A stretch of 64,000 nucleotides of DNA from Evansella sp. AB-P1 (GTDB lineage: Bacteria; Bacillota; Bacilli; Bacillales; Salisediminibacteriaceae). The stretch is from the NCBI RefSeq assembly GCF_029688925.1, contig NZ_JARUKY010000014.1, forward strand, positions 1 to 64,000, given 5' to 3'. The notes under the pieces were generated by a model, which saw only the letters and a program-made list of their open reading frames with translations, was not told the origin of the DNA and ran no database searches. Numbering within the stretch: the stretch's first letter is position 1; the number at the start of each line of letters is the position of its first letter. A program made the translations under genes and the position numbers. Positions 36,293-44,347 of the stretch are shown one piece after another.

Positions 36293-36796
36293 TTATCCTT
36301 TATGTCTTTCTTGATAATGGTAAAGTACTTCTAGAATCATGATAATCAACGCTACTCCGGTCGAAATGACTAAGCTATTTGCTTGGTTTAAACCAATGAT
36401 CATACCAATAAGATGGAAAGCTATAATGCGAGTTAGCAATACTATAAATAAATAAAATTTATTTTTTTCTGTCATATATTTCACGAGTTTTTCTATTACA
36501 CTATCAAGTGTAAATAAATAAACAAGTATGGAAATAGTAAGCATAATTAGTTGATTCATACTCAATTCTAGGGAAAACAGCATATCGACAATATTGGTGG
36601 TACCAAGCAAAACAAGTAGGAAAAAAGCAATCACTACTGTTGGAGGGAATGCGAGAATAATAGAAACTAAAAGCCAAAGGAACATATTCATCTTTTCTTC
36701 CTGAGGTTCCCTTTTATTTTTAAAATATATAAAAGTAGCGATTGGCAATAATGAAAGGAAATATACAACTGAGATTATAAGAATAATTGATCGCAT
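36293..36796 (-). CDS. Integral membrane protein of unknown function
   Basis: A protein of about 167 residues with five hydrophobic segments (first IILIISVVYFLSLLPIATFI) and a charged loop KNKREPQEEKMN. It is not recognised. The ATG at 36796 is preceded by GAGGTGGTAGAC, making the 10-codon upstream extension unlikely. It lies upstream of, and on the same strand as, the zinc-finger protein, with a gap of 226 nt. Confidence 0.65.
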   Translation of the reverse strand: MRSIILIISVVYFLSLLPIATFIYFKNKREPQEEKMNMFLWLLVSIILAFPPTVVIAFFLLVLLGTTNIVDMLFSLELSMNQLIMLTISILVYLFTLDSVIEKLVKYMTEKNKFYLFIVLLTRIIAFHLIGMIIGLNQANSLVISTGVALIIMILEVLYHYQERHKG

Positions 36797-36936
36797 GTCT
36801 ACCACCTCGGAATAAATTAACATCATCGGAGGCGATCCAGATAGAACAGACTTAAAAATGCTACCGATTATTATATATACGATTCACTTTATAATATTGT
36901 TTCAGTATATTAGTCAAGTTAAAAAGATTATTAAAG

Positions 36937-37015
36937 TTAGAAAAGCAAGACACCCACATCTACCCTAAGAACCCTATAGGCAATCGGTATAATCATCGAT
37001 GTCCTGTCTCCTAGG
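36937..37015. repeat. Interspersed repeat, AAGCGCAAGGCGCC family, degenerate copy
   Basis: TAGAAAAGCAAGACACCCAC and ATCGATGTCCTGTCTCCTAG flank a partly deleted middle (AACCCTATAGGCAATCGG). Confidence 0.6.
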
Positions 37016-37050
37016 CACTTTACGTACAGTCATCATTTTATCATTCAAAA

Positions 37051-37085
37051 AAAAGCACAACATGCTGGTAAACTACCAGTTGTGC
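37051..37085 (-). terminator. Terminator downstream of the truncated haemoglobin gene
   Basis: GCACAAC and GGTA pair with TACC and GTTGTGC; on the minus strand a run of eight T follows. A start-less open stretch (37088-37225) lies between this terminator and the haemoglobin gene. Confidence 0.85.
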
Positions 37086-37253
37086 CTTCAATAAATCAGA
37101 CAGGAAATAAATGATACAATCTGCATAGTTTTTTTAACCTGTTCTATTCCAAATAAACTATTCATTGATGCATCTATCATCACGGTTCCAATACTTCCAA
37201 TTAGTAATTGTATTATGGCTTTAGGAATAAACTAGCCTTCACACCTAAAAAAA

Positions 37254-37655
37254 TTATCCTTTATCTGGACTATTAACCATTATTTCCGCCACTTGTTCCA
37301 GTCGATAATAAAAAGCTTTTCCAGCAGGTGTATCATGGATCCCTACTTCCTTAAATGCCTCTTTCATACAACTAAGCCAACATTTTGCTCTTTTTGGCGT
37401 GATTTCAAAAGGAAGATGACGTTCTCGCATGGCTGGGGGTCCGAATTCCTGACTATATAGGGCAGGTCCTCCTAAAAATTGTGGTAAAAACATCCGTTGC
37501 TTTCTCTTAATTTCCTCTATGTCTCCTTCAAACAGCGGCCTTAGTTCTGGATCAGCATACACTCTTGGATAAAATGCATCCACCAATTTTTCAATCGTAT
37601 CTTGCCCACCAATTTCTGTATAAAGGTATCCCCTGTTATTTTCCAATTTCACCAC
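37254..37655 (-). CDS. Group II truncated haemoglobin (YjbI-like)
   Basis: A 133-residue trHbO-type globin that binds oxygen and can handle nitric oxide or peroxide. It has YTEIGGQDTIEKLVDAFYPRV at the N-terminus, the FLGGPALYSQEFGPPAMRERH segment with the proximal His in RERHLPF, and WLSCMKEAFKEVG carrying the conserved Trp. The start is a GTG at 37655 or 37652, close to AAAGGTG; a TTG a few codons later is possible. A promoter with TATAAT (37679-37684) and an Fnr-type box lies directly upstream, pointing to control by the divergent regulator. Confidence 0.9.
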   Translation of the reverse strand: MVKLENNRGYLYTEIGGQDTIEKLVDAFYPRVYADPELRPLFEGDIEEIKRKQRMFLPQFLGGPALYSQEFGPPAMRERHLPFEITPKRAKCWLSCMKEAFKEVGIHDTPAGKAFYYRLEQVAEIMVNSPDKG

Positions 37656-37678
37656 ACCTTTCTATTATATTCACCTCC

Positions 37679-37719
37679 ATTATAATGTTTATCAGATCTA
37701 GGACTATGATCTATATCAC
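37679..37719 (-). promoter_or_regulatory. Fnr-type promoter of the truncated haemoglobin gene
   Basis: TGATCTATATCA (37707-37718) fits TGAT-N4-ATCA, the core of the Fnr consensus TTGAT-N4-ATCAA. On the minus strand a perfect TATAAT lies at 37684-37679, which places the box centre near -40.5, the class II activator position. Confidence 0.72.
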
Positions 37720-37804
37720 CATATTACGTTTATATCCGCAAGAAACGTAGGTGAACAATAATGATAGTCACCACGTTGTTATTTTCTCAAAACTTCTCTC
37801 GTCA

Positions 37805-37845
37805 TGACTTATATCACATCCCGTCGCCTTTTCTTCCATTATAGT
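37805..37845 (+). promoter_or_regulatory. Fnr-type promoter of the Crp/Fnr gene
   Basis: TGACTTATATCA (37805-37816) matches TGAT-N4-ATCA with one mismatch, and TATAGT at 37840-37845 is correctly placed as a -10 element, putting the box centre at -41.5. This suggests autoregulation. Confidence 0.68.
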
Positions 37846-37880
37846 AATAGAAAAAGAAGTGATAAGAAGGTGAATCAATT

Positions 37881-38579
37881 TTGGGATGCTCAAATAATTG
37901 TGACATAAAACAATCTTGCTTGTCCCGTGTACCTTTATTTAAAGGCTTAGACCTAAAGGCTATCCACACTCTACAATCTGCAACGGAAAGTCATACGTTT
38001 CACAAGGGAAATTACATCTTTCAAGAAGGAGATATTTCAAACGGACTTTTTGTTGTAAAAAAAGGATTGGTAAAGCTATTCAAACTGTCTGCAGATGGAA
38101 AAGAACAAATTATCCGACTACTTTTTCCAGGTGATTTCTTAGGACAGTTTGCCCTTCTCCAAAATGACGTCCACTACGCCAATGCAGAAGTATTAGAAGA
38201 AACGGTAATCTGCATTATTGCAAAGGATACGTTCATCGAAATTTTAGAAGAAAATCCTAAAATGTCCTTGCAATTAATTACTACTCTCAACACCTTATTA
38301 ATGACGGCAGATGAATGGATGACTGCCCTATCACTAATGGATGTGGAGAAACGTTTAGCAAAAATTATCTTATTATTCTTTCATAAGATTGAAACAGAAG
38401 ACGATTATTTTACCCTCCCAATTAGTAAACGGGATTTAGCTTCCATGTTAGGCACAACCCCTGAAACTGTTAGTAGAAAATTATTTTCCTTTGCAGATCG
38501 TCAACTAATACAATTAAAAAACCGTAGAGATATTAGAGTAGTTGATTCTACGAAACTGACAGCTATTGCTGAAATTTAA
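37881..38579 (+). CDS. Crp/Fnr-family transcription regulator with N-terminal cysteines
   Basis: A 232-residue regulator. The N-terminus MGCSNNCDIKQSCLSRVPLF has three Cys (3, 7, 13) that could hold an iron-sulfur cluster or sense redox or NO. The cyclic-nucleotide-type domain follows (GNYIFQEGDISNGLFVVKKG, LFPGDFLGQFALL), then a long dimer helix and a winged helix with KRDLASMLGTTPETVSRKL. The ETVSR recognition residues match the E-xx-SR pattern of Fnr, which reads TTGAT-N4-ATCAA. The TTG start follows GAAGGTGAATCAATT. It is divergent from the truncated haemoglobin gene. Confidence 0.88.
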   Translation: MGCSNNCDIKQSCLSRVPLFKGLDLKAIHTLQSATESHTFHKGNYIFQEGDISNGLFVVKKGLVKLFKLSADGKEQIIRLLFPGDFLGQFALLQNDVHYANAEVLEETVICIIAKDTFIEILEENPKMSLQLITTLNTLLMTADEWMTALSLMDVEKRLAKIILLFFHKIETEDDYFTLPISKRDLASMLGTTPETVSRKLFSFADRQLIQLKNRRDIRVVDSTKLTAIAEI

Positions 38580-38591
38580 TGTTCCAATCGT

Positions 38592-38849
38592 TTAAGAATG
38601 GCTATCTAGTTTTACAGCCAATATCTTAAAATGATCAGGTGCCAGTTCATTAATTACAGCTGACATCCCTAAGGAAGAAAGAACAGTTAGTAACGGCTCT
38701 GCTCGTACTGGTAAATGTATTTCAAATATCGTTCCACATGGCGATTGTTTAACAAATTGAACAATTTCTTTTCGAGGATGTTCGCCGTTTTTAATTTGTT
38801 CACGTACATCTATGATTGCTTTGTTACCTTCATTTTTTACCTTTAACAC
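38592..38849 (-). CDS. DUF2249-type small protein
   Basis: An 85-residue TusA/SirA-like protein containing IIDVREQIKNGEHPRKEIVQ and GTIFEIHLPVRAEPLLTVLS, as in DUF2249 proteins that accompany Fnr-type and nitric-oxide-response genes. No redox Cys pair is visible; one Cys occurs in SPCGTIFEI. The GTG at 38849 lies 4 nt past the stop of the GGDEF-EAL gene and overlaps its ribosome-binding region, so it is co-transcribed and translationally coupled. Its exact function is unknown. Confidence 0.75.
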   Translation of the reverse strand: MLKVKNEGNKAIIDVREQIKNGEHPRKEIVQFVKQSPCGTIFEIHLPVRAEPLLTVLSSLGMSAVINELAPDHFKILAVKLDSHS

Positions 38850-38853
38850 TTCA

Positions 38854-40470
38854 CTACACCACCTGTTTCATTTTTTTGAGAAAATCAACTACTTTTGTAG
38901 AAGGAATAGGCTTACTAAAATAGAATCCTTGAACAACATCACAGGAAGACCTTTTTATATATGACAGTTGTTGATAGGATTCCACCCCTTCTGCAACAAC
39001 GTGTAAGTTTAAATCATGAGCCAATGTAGTAATAGCGGAGGTTAATGCTTTACTACTAGGGTTTGTATCAATATCAAAAACAAAGGATCGATCTATCTTT
39101 ACGGTATTTACCGGTAAATTCTTTAAATAACTTAAAGAAGAATATCCTGTTCCAAAGTCATCAATTGAAATTTTCACACCAACATCCGTCAATTGCTGCA
39201 GTATAGAGATCGCAGCATCAATATCATGAATTATCATTCCCTCGGTAATTTCTAACTCTAGTTTTTTTGGATTAATCCTCGTCTTATTAATAACACTTTT
39301 AATCGTATCTACAAAATTTCGTTGAAGAAATTGTTGCGTGGAAATATTGACAGCAACCTTCACCGAATAGACACCAGCTTGTTCCCATTCCTTAATCTGA
39401 AAGCACGCCCTCTCTAATACCCACTGTCCTATTGGCAAAATCAAACCTGTTTCTTCCGCTATAGGAATAAATTCAGAAGGAGGTATCCTTCCAAGATCAG
39501 GCTGATTCCACCGTAACAATGCTTCAAATCCAATAATTTTATCTTCCTTCAAATCAACCTGTGGCTGGTAGTCTATTAAAAATTCTCCATTAGGTAAGGC
39601 TTTACGCAAATAATTTTCAATCACTAACCTCTCAAATGCACCGGCATTCACTTCTACATTCGCCTTTTCAAATTGATTCCTTCCTTTCTTTTTTGCCCTA
39701 TACATAGCTGAGTCAGCAGTAGAAATTAGCACTTCTGCATCATTACCATCATATGGATACATGCTCATTCCAACGCTGATCGTAACATGAATCTCCATTT
39801 GAGCAAGGCGAAATGGAATGGTGAATGCCTTTAAGATCTTATTTATTTTTTCCACTACATTCGCTTCTCCGGTTACATTATCCAATAAGCAAATAAATTC
39901 ATCTCCACCTGTTCGAAATAGCATGTTCTTTTCTCCTATAGAATGCACAAGCCTTTTCGCTACCTGCTGGAGAAGTAAATCACCATAAGAATGCCCTAAC
40001 GTATCATTCACAAATTTAAATCGATCTAGATCAATAAAAAGTACAGCAAAACAAGTATCATGATAAAAGGAACATGCAATCATTTCGTCCAACCTGCTCT
40101 GCAGCATATAGCGATTAGGTAATTTCGTCAGGGGGTCTAATCCACTTTTTTGAAAAAAGCGAAACGTTAGTATTTGAAGATCAATCTCTCCTTCTCCTTT
40201 CCTTTCAATGGAGTTTACAACAAGCCACACAGATTGCTTTTCCCGTTTCATCGAAGTAACTTCCATTACACCTTTCCAGTTTTTAGAAGTTGGTAATGTG
40301 ATAAAACGATTTATATTTCCTTTAATAACTTCCTTTTCCTCAAGACCAATCCACTGTAGAAAAGTGGGATTGGCAAACTCAATTTCCCCTAGTTTGTTTA
40401 TGAGAACGATACCATCATGAGATTGTATTAATGCTTCCTTATATATGTCTGCTGCTATAGCTACATTCAT
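38854..40470 (-). CDS. PAS-GGDEF-EAL cyclic-di-GMP protein
   Basis: A 538-residue soluble signalling protein. The PAS domain (1-105) has HDGIVLINKLGEIEFANPTF; GGDEF (about 115-275) keeps FRTGGDEFICLL and IDLDRFKFVNDTLGHSYGD; EAL (about 290-535) keeps GFEALLRWNQP, SIDDFGTGYSSLSYL and VVAEGVES. Both catalytic motifs look intact, so it could make or degrade c-di-GMP, with the PAS domain as input. The ATG at 40470 is preceded by CGGAGGAAAAGATC. It is followed by DUF2249 in an operon and is divergent from the V4R gene, sharing an Fnr-type box at 40534-40547. Confidence 0.93.
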   Translation of the reverse strand: MNVAIAADIYKEALIQSHDGIVLINKLGEIEFANPTFLQWIGLEEKEVIKGNINRFITLPTSKNWKGVMEVTSMKREKQSVWLVVNSIERKGEGEIDLQILTFRFFQKSGLDPLTKLPNRYMLQSRLDEMIACSFYHDTCFAVLFIDLDRFKFVNDTLGHSYGDLLLQQVAKRLVHSIGEKNMLFRTGGDEFICLLDNVTGEANVVEKINKILKAFTIPFRLAQMEIHVTISVGMSMYPYDGNDAEVLISTADSAMYRAKKKGRNQFEKANVEVNAGAFERLVIENYLRKALPNGEFLIDYQPQVDLKEDKIIGFEALLRWNQPDLGRIPPSEFIPIAEETGLILPIGQWVLERACFQIKEWEQAGVYSVKVAVNISTQQFLQRNFVDTIKSVINKTRINPKKLELEITEGMIIHDIDAAISILQQLTDVGVKISIDDFGTGYSSLSYLKNLPVNTVKIDRSFVFDIDTNPSSKALTSAITTLAHDLNLHVVAEGVESYQQLSYIKRSSCDVVQGFYFSKPIPSTKVVDFLKKMKQVV

Positions 40471-40505
40471 GATCTTTTCCTCCGATTTTTCGTTTGTATG
40501 AATTT

Positions 40506-40575
40506 AGCATAAACACAAAAGTTGTAAGTGTAATTGACTTAAATCAAGGTAACGGAATTTTTTTTCTGTCATGAT
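40506..40575. promoter_or_regulatory. Divergent Fnr-type promoters for the GGDEF-EAL and V4R genes
   Basis: A central box TTGACTTAAATCAA (40534-40547) matches TTGAT-N4-ATCAA at all but one position. At the same distance on each side (29.5 nt from the centre) are candidate -10 elements: TATGCT on the minus strand (40511-40506) and CATGAT on the plus strand (40570-40575). One dimer could activate both genes from -41.5. Confidence 0.68.
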
Positions 40576-40600
40576 AGAGAAAAAATGGAGGTCATGAACA

Positions 40601-41050
40601 ATGAACTTATTCAAATTCGATGATATGAAAAAAATACAACGCCCTACCTTAGGTAATGATGTTCCTTTAGAGCTTTTTCGTTCCGTTCGACTAATTGGAA
40701 TGTATCAAGGTTTGCCAATGCATGGAAAAAGCACTACGTTAGTTGTAGGGAAAAAAATTGGTGAAAGTTTAGCAGTGAAATCTGTAGAAGAAGCACTACA
40801 GTTATTTAAAGATTTAAAGATTGGAATACCGAGAGTAATAGAAAAAAAAGATGCTGAAATGCATATAGCAATTGAAGATTGCTTCTGTGAAGGTCTTCCT
40901 GTACATGAGGGGAATATGGTTTGTGACTTGGAAGGAGCTATTCTTGAAGGCGCTTTATCTACCATCTATAAAGGTAGAATTAATGTTCGAGAAGTAAAAT
41001 GTAATGTGAATGGTGATCAAGAATGTGAGTACAAAATCAAGTTTTTCTAG
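40601..41050 (+). CDS. V4R-domain protein
   Basis: A 149-residue protein made of a single V4R (4-vinyl reductase-like) domain, a ligand-binding fold of the TRAPP/BET3 type. The C-terminal signature is FCEGLPVHEGNMVCDLEGAI, then EVKCNVNGDQECEYKIKF with spaced Cys that in relatives can bind zinc. It probably senses a small molecule; no output domain is attached. The ATG follows TGGAGGTCATGAACA. It is divergent from the GGDEF-EAL gene and predicted to be Fnr-controlled. Confidence 0.8.
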   Translation: MNLFKFDDMKKIQRPTLGNDVPLELFRSVRLIGMYQGLPMHGKSTTLVVGKKIGESLAVKSVEEALQLFKDLKIGIPRVIEKKDAEMHIAIEDCFCEGLPVHEGNMVCDLEGAILEGALSTIYKGRINVREVKCNVNGDQECEYKIKFF

Positions 41051-41241
41051 TACTTTTAATCGAAGAGGGGCAGAGGATAAATTTCACATACAGAACAGCT
41101 TAGATTTCATCTCGTCCTCCTTACTGGTTTTTCCTCTATTTCTATTGGTCTTAAGGGAAAATGTGGCTAAGAGCACTCCACACACTGTCAGCGCCTTTGT
41201 CATTTCCAACGCCTATTAATATTAATTAGTGTCACGACAAC

Positions 41242-41275
41242 TTGGGAACATGGTCACTTTACACCATGTTCCCAA
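41242..41275. terminator. Hairpin between the V4R gene and the zinc-ribbon gene
   Basis: A 13-bp stem TTGGGAACATGGT / ACCATGTTCCCAA with an 8-nt loop between convergent genes. The GGAACATGG core recalls the hairpin family near helD. The T-tracts are weak. Confidence 0.6.
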
Positions 41276-41309
41276 ATAAATTCTATTATGAATCCATTTC
41301 GTAATTCTA

Positions 41310-41456
41310 TTAACTCAAACTATTTTCAGTGGATTCATTACATGAAAAACAGGTGACTACCCCATCTGAATCAATGATTCCATTAAAGAAACCATCTAGA
41401 CAAAAAATCTCCTTTTCACAAATTTTACAATGTCCTACTTTCTCCTTCAATTCCAT
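41310..41456 (-). CDS. Small zinc-ribbon protein
   Basis: A 48-residue protein: MELKEKVGHCKICEKEIFCL, a middle containing DGFFNGIIDSDG, then VVTCFSCNESTENSLS. The pairs CKIC and CFSC, 22 residues apart, form a probable zinc ribbon, and one more Cys lies between. The ATG overlaps the last codons of marR, and AAGGAGTGA within marR serves as its ribosome binding site, so translation is coupled. It could be an accessory or anti-regulator partner of the MarR protein; the function is unknown. Confidence 0.72.
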   Translation of the reverse strand: MELKEKVGHCKICEKEIFCLDGFFNGIIDSDGVVTCFSCNESTENSLS

Positions 41457-41857
41457 TCACTCCTTATGAGTACATCTTGGAACACGTGTATTCTCTTTAT
41501 TTCATTTAAATGTATCTCAGACAATTTTTCTAATAATTCCTCTCCCTTTTCTGTAACTTCAATTAGCACACTTCGGCCATCATCAGGATTTTTCCTTCGA
41601 GTCACAAGATTTAGTTGTTCACACCTATCAATAAGTCCTACACAAGCATGATGTGAAATAAATAATCGTTCTCCTAATTCCCTTGGAGTTGCATATTCAC
41701 GGCCAGGAAAGCCTTTTATGGCTAAGAGTAATTGATGTTGCTGTGGAGTAACCCCTACTTTCCGTGCTTCTAAATCACTAAAATGGAGGAATTTTTTTAA
41801 CTGATACCGAAATTCTGCAAGTGATTCATAGACTTCCTTATCCATATGATTTTTCAT
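41447..41857 (-). CDS. MarR-family transcription regulator
   Basis: A 136-residue winged-helix regulator with VTPQQHQLLLAIKGFPGREY, the recognition region ATPRELGERLFISHHACVGL and wing DRCEQLNLVTRRKNPDDGRS. MarR proteins usually repress neighbouring genes and release DNA on ligand or oxidant. The ATG at 41857 follows AGGAGATTGATTGAA; upstream codons to 41917 are not supported. Two 17-bp palindromes in the divergent intergenic region (42051 and 42115) are the likely operators, controlling a 36-residue membrane peptide. The zinc-ribbon gene overlaps its 3' end. Confidence 0.88.
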   Translation of the reverse strand: MKNHMDKEVYESLAEFRYQLKKFLHFSDLEARKVGVTPQQHQLLLAIKGFPGREYATPRELGERLFISHHACVGLIDRCEQLNLVTRRKNPDDGRSVLIEVTEKGEELLEKLSEIHLNEIKRIHVFQDVLIRSEWN

Positions 41858-42041
41858 TTCAATCAATCTCCTAAAGTCCATATTTTTATCAATATTATCA
41901 TTAAAACAGAAGATCAAAAAGGTTAGTACTTAGTTACTTAATATCAAAAAATTAATGGATATCTAGAATACATTACTGGAATGTAAAAATAAGCACATAA
42001 TATACAAGAACTATATTATCTGACTTTTCAGTTAAATGTCG

Positions 42042-42131
42042 TTGAACTTTATATCATACTACGATATAATTTAAATACAAATTTACGTTTTTTTGTCTAT
42101 TTCCCTGTCCACTTATATCGTAATACGATGT
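42042..42131 (+). promoter_or_regulatory. Promoter with two 17-bp operator palindromes
   Basis: TTGAAC (42042-42047), a 17-nt spacer and TATAAT (42065-42070) form a near-consensus SigA promoter. ATATCATACTACGATAT (42051-42067) fills the spacer and touches the -10 element. A second copy ATATCGTAATACGATGT (42115-42131) lies about 40 nt past the expected start. Both fit ATATCGTA-N-TACGATAT with 7 of 8 pairs. Their position beside marR suggests they are its operators. Confidence 0.7.
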
Positions 42132-42175
42132 AATTAACCAAGGTCCATCTTTCAAAATATGAAAGGAGGTAAACA

Positions 42176-42286
42176 ATGGGTATTCTCGAATATTTCTCGG
42201 CAACCTCGATTACTGGCGTACTATTTTATATTGTATGTTTCCTGTTAACCATTTACCTTAATATTAAAGTGCATCCTCTTGACTAA
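42176..42286 (+). CDS. 36-residue membrane peptide
   Basis: A short gene with a perfect AAAGGAGG ribosome binding site 6 nt before the ATG. It encodes MGILEYFSATSITGVLFYIV then a CFLLTIYLNIKVHPLD tail: one hydrophobic helix with a short C-terminus. It is driven by a strong promoter carrying two operator-like palindromes, and is divergent from marR. No family is recognised. It could be a small accessory subunit or toxin-like peptide, or the leftover start of a longer transporter gene. Confidence 0.7.
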   Translation: MGILEYFSATSITGVLFYIVCFLLTIYLNIKVHPLD

Positions 42287-42303
42287 TCGGTATACAGACA
42301 AAC

Positions 42304-42340
42304 GAAAGAGACGGTTCTTTTTCGTTAGAAAATACCGTCC
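42304..42340. repeat. GGGACGGTTCT hairpin, variant copy
   Basis: GAGACGGTTCTTTTTCGTTA followed by GAAAATACCGTCCC. It lies 18 nt past the membrane peptide gene and may end its transcript. Confidence 0.65.
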
Positions 42341-42624
42341 CACTAACTCTATGAAATAACTTTTCTAAAGGGATATTCGTTCCGCTTAGAACCCTTTGTT
42401 TCTGTAAACCTTAATCTCAATACACTATGGGGACATCCTAGCTGTTTTAACGGCATTAAGTCCTGCAAGTTGCATACACTATTCTATGATTTAAGCTTCT
42501 ATCTATCTACGTCCCCATAAACATCTTCTCTCGAATGAAAGCCATCCGTGATCATTGTTTTATCTAAATTAGTTGTATCGACTGCAAAAGGTAATGACCA
42601 ATCTCCCACAGCTCTAACCCGTCT
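42341..42624. other. Gene-free spacer before the SEC-C gene
   Basis: No gene or RNA recognised. TATGGGGAC at about 42427 and GTCCCCATA at about 42512 are inverted and may be the ends of a small repeat element. Confidence 0.4.
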
Positions 42625-43848
42625 TTATCGACCGCAACACTTCTTATACTTTTTCCCACTTCCGCAAGGACACGGTTCATTTCTACCTATTTTTACAACT
42701 TTTTTACTTTGATTTTTATTTGCGGTGGAAACTGGTGTAGGAAATGGTTGAAAAAAATCTTTCTCTTCTGCATGTAACTCGTTCGCCGTATGGCCTTTCA
42801 AGAACCATTCTCTCGTGTTATTCATCAAGTAAATAACTTTCTCCATCAAAAGTGAAATAATGTCTTCAGAGTCAAATACTAAAGTCTCACTTAAAAAATG
42901 AAGCACTTCATTAGGTCCATGACCAATCCTCGTTGCAAAGACACACTCTTCTACAATACTATCTGCTTCTACCTTGTCCATATCAAAGTGATCTGTAAGG
43001 AAACGAACTAATTGTCTATAGCTTTCATTTTTTTCCACAAAATCTGGCTCTCCAGCAGTAAGGAGCTGTTGTTTTTTAAAAGAATAGAAATCTATGCTTT
43101 CTCTAGTTCTATGTTCCTGCTTCACTCTTTTTGAATCAAAAACTCGAACATTAGAGAATCCATCTTCATTAATATAAATTTCCTTATGATAAGAATTTGC
43201 ATCTACTATTACTTTTCTGAACTCAGAGAAATTTACGGATTCCTCAGTGTATTTTTCTATCATATTAATAAGCTCTTCTGCACTCAACGTTCCGTAATAA
43301 TACAATAGTCCACGTGTAAGCTTTATCCATTCTGTATTTCTATTTATTGCTTTCTTTACACTAAAATTGTTTTTTAAGGCATTAATTGGTTCGATTAATT
43401 CATTAGGTATAATCAATACCTTCTTCCCTTCAAAAACCCCAGTGTAAATTAAGCCATTTCCTCTAAAATAATCAATTTGATCAGCTTCTATATTATTTGG
43501 TGAAGGAATTTGACCACCCCTACTAGCTATTTGTGTTAGTAATTTAAATCGATCTGTATCCCAAAGAAGGTAAAGTTGGTCAAGGTACTCTGGTATTCTC
43601 TCCTGTAACAACTCCGTGAGCTCTGCTTTTTTCAGATTACTGGCATTTCTAATCCCTAAGTTTTTTCTAATAGTATCAAGCTCGTATTTCGTAAAACTAC
43701 TGAGTCCATCATGTAGGGTAAAAGGAACTTCTATTTCACTCCAGTTGCGCTTATCCCGTTTTTCTTCCTTCTCTCTTCTTAGTTCTTTCAGTCCATTAAG
43801 TGCTTTTAACATCGTTTCTTCTAGTTCTTTATCATTCGTATCAGTCAT
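42625..43848 (-). CDS. SEC-C motif protein
   Basis: A 407-residue protein ending in a SEC-C zinc motif (VVKIGRNEPCPCGSGKKYKK, then CCGR), as found at the C-terminus of SecA and many uncharacterised proteins. Near the N-terminus LSSFTKYELDTIRKNLGIRN and ASNLKKAELTELLQERI resemble a Rho-N/SAP-like helix pair that can bind nucleic acid. The middle is helical without a known motif. Function unknown; nucleic-acid or protein binding is plausible. The ATG at 43848 follows TAGGTGAGAGAT; a GTG 9 nt upstream overlaps that site. Confidence 0.78.
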   Translation of the reverse strand: MTDTNDKELEETMLKALNGLKELRREKEEKRDKRNWSEIEVPFTLHDGLSSFTKYELDTIRKNLGIRNASNLKKAELTELLQERIPEYLDQLYLLWDTDRFKLLTQIASRGGQIPSPNNIEADQIDYFRGNGLIYTGVFEGKKVLIIPNELIEPINALKNNFSVKKAINRNTEWIKLTRGLLYYYGTLSAEELINMIEKYTEESVNFSEFRKVIVDANSYHKEIYINEDGFSNVRVFDSKRVKQEHRTRESIDFYSFKKQQLLTAGEPDFVEKNESYRQLVRFLTDHFDMDKVEADSIVEECVFATRIGHGPNEVLHFLSETLVFDSEDIISLLMEKVIYLMNNTREWFLKGHTANELHAEEKDFFQPFPTPVSTANKNQSKKVVKIGRNEPCPCGSGKKYKKCCGR

Positions 43849-44012
43849 ATCTCTCACCTACCTTTACACATACATTATAAGTGAAAATACTCTAGCAACC
43901 AAACGAGATTCAAAATTTTTGTTCTCTGTATGATGGGGAATGTTTATGGATGTAATTGGAAAAGTTAATTCATTTCATAGAATGTACTTGTAGACTCTCA
44001 ACATATTGTTTC

Positions 44013-44345
44013 TTAATCTGTAGTGATTGTTTTTCTATTCTTTTTGATGATAGCTTTTACGTAGACATATATTGTTGTTGGAAACACACCTATTAATAGT
44101 GGTACGGTAATGATGCCTAGTCCAGTTTGCTCTGTATACCCATGACTCATTTCTCTACCATACTCTTCATAGATGCTGTTATACCTCGTCATATAAAAAA
44201 TACCATCTCCTACTTTTTGTCCTAACTGTAGTTCTAAAAGGAAGTGTGTATAGATGAATACAAATAATAAAGCTACAACTACATGGTATGAATAGAGAAA
44301 TAAGATTTTTTCATTTTTATCATTGATTCTTCTTATGAGGAAGAC
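44013..44345 (-). pseudogene. 5'-truncated membrane protein gene
   Basis: An open frame of 111 codons without a usable start codon. It reads through a hydrophobic helix (SYHVVVALLFVFIYTHFLLE), an extracytoplasmic-type loop (GQKVGDGIFYMTRYNSIYEE) and a second helix (GLGIITVPLLIGVFPTTIY) to a basic tail, then stops at TAA. Upstream the frame ends at TAG inside a complete hairpin repeat (44348-44386). The natural 5' end appears to have been lost at the repeat. It has no recognised family. Confidence 0.55.
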
Positions 44346-44347
44346 CT

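Noticed and set aside
37088-37225. Hydrophobic 45-codon open stretch between the haemoglobin gene and its terminator
   Set aside because: It looks coding (AIIQLLIGSIGTVMIDASMN) but begins after a TAG without a usable start and ribosome binding site, so it may only be a fragment.
41010-41219. 69-codon plus-strand frame overlapping the V4R gene end
   Set aside because: Out of frame with V4R, no ribosome binding site, Ser/Phe-rich composition typical of non-coding frames.
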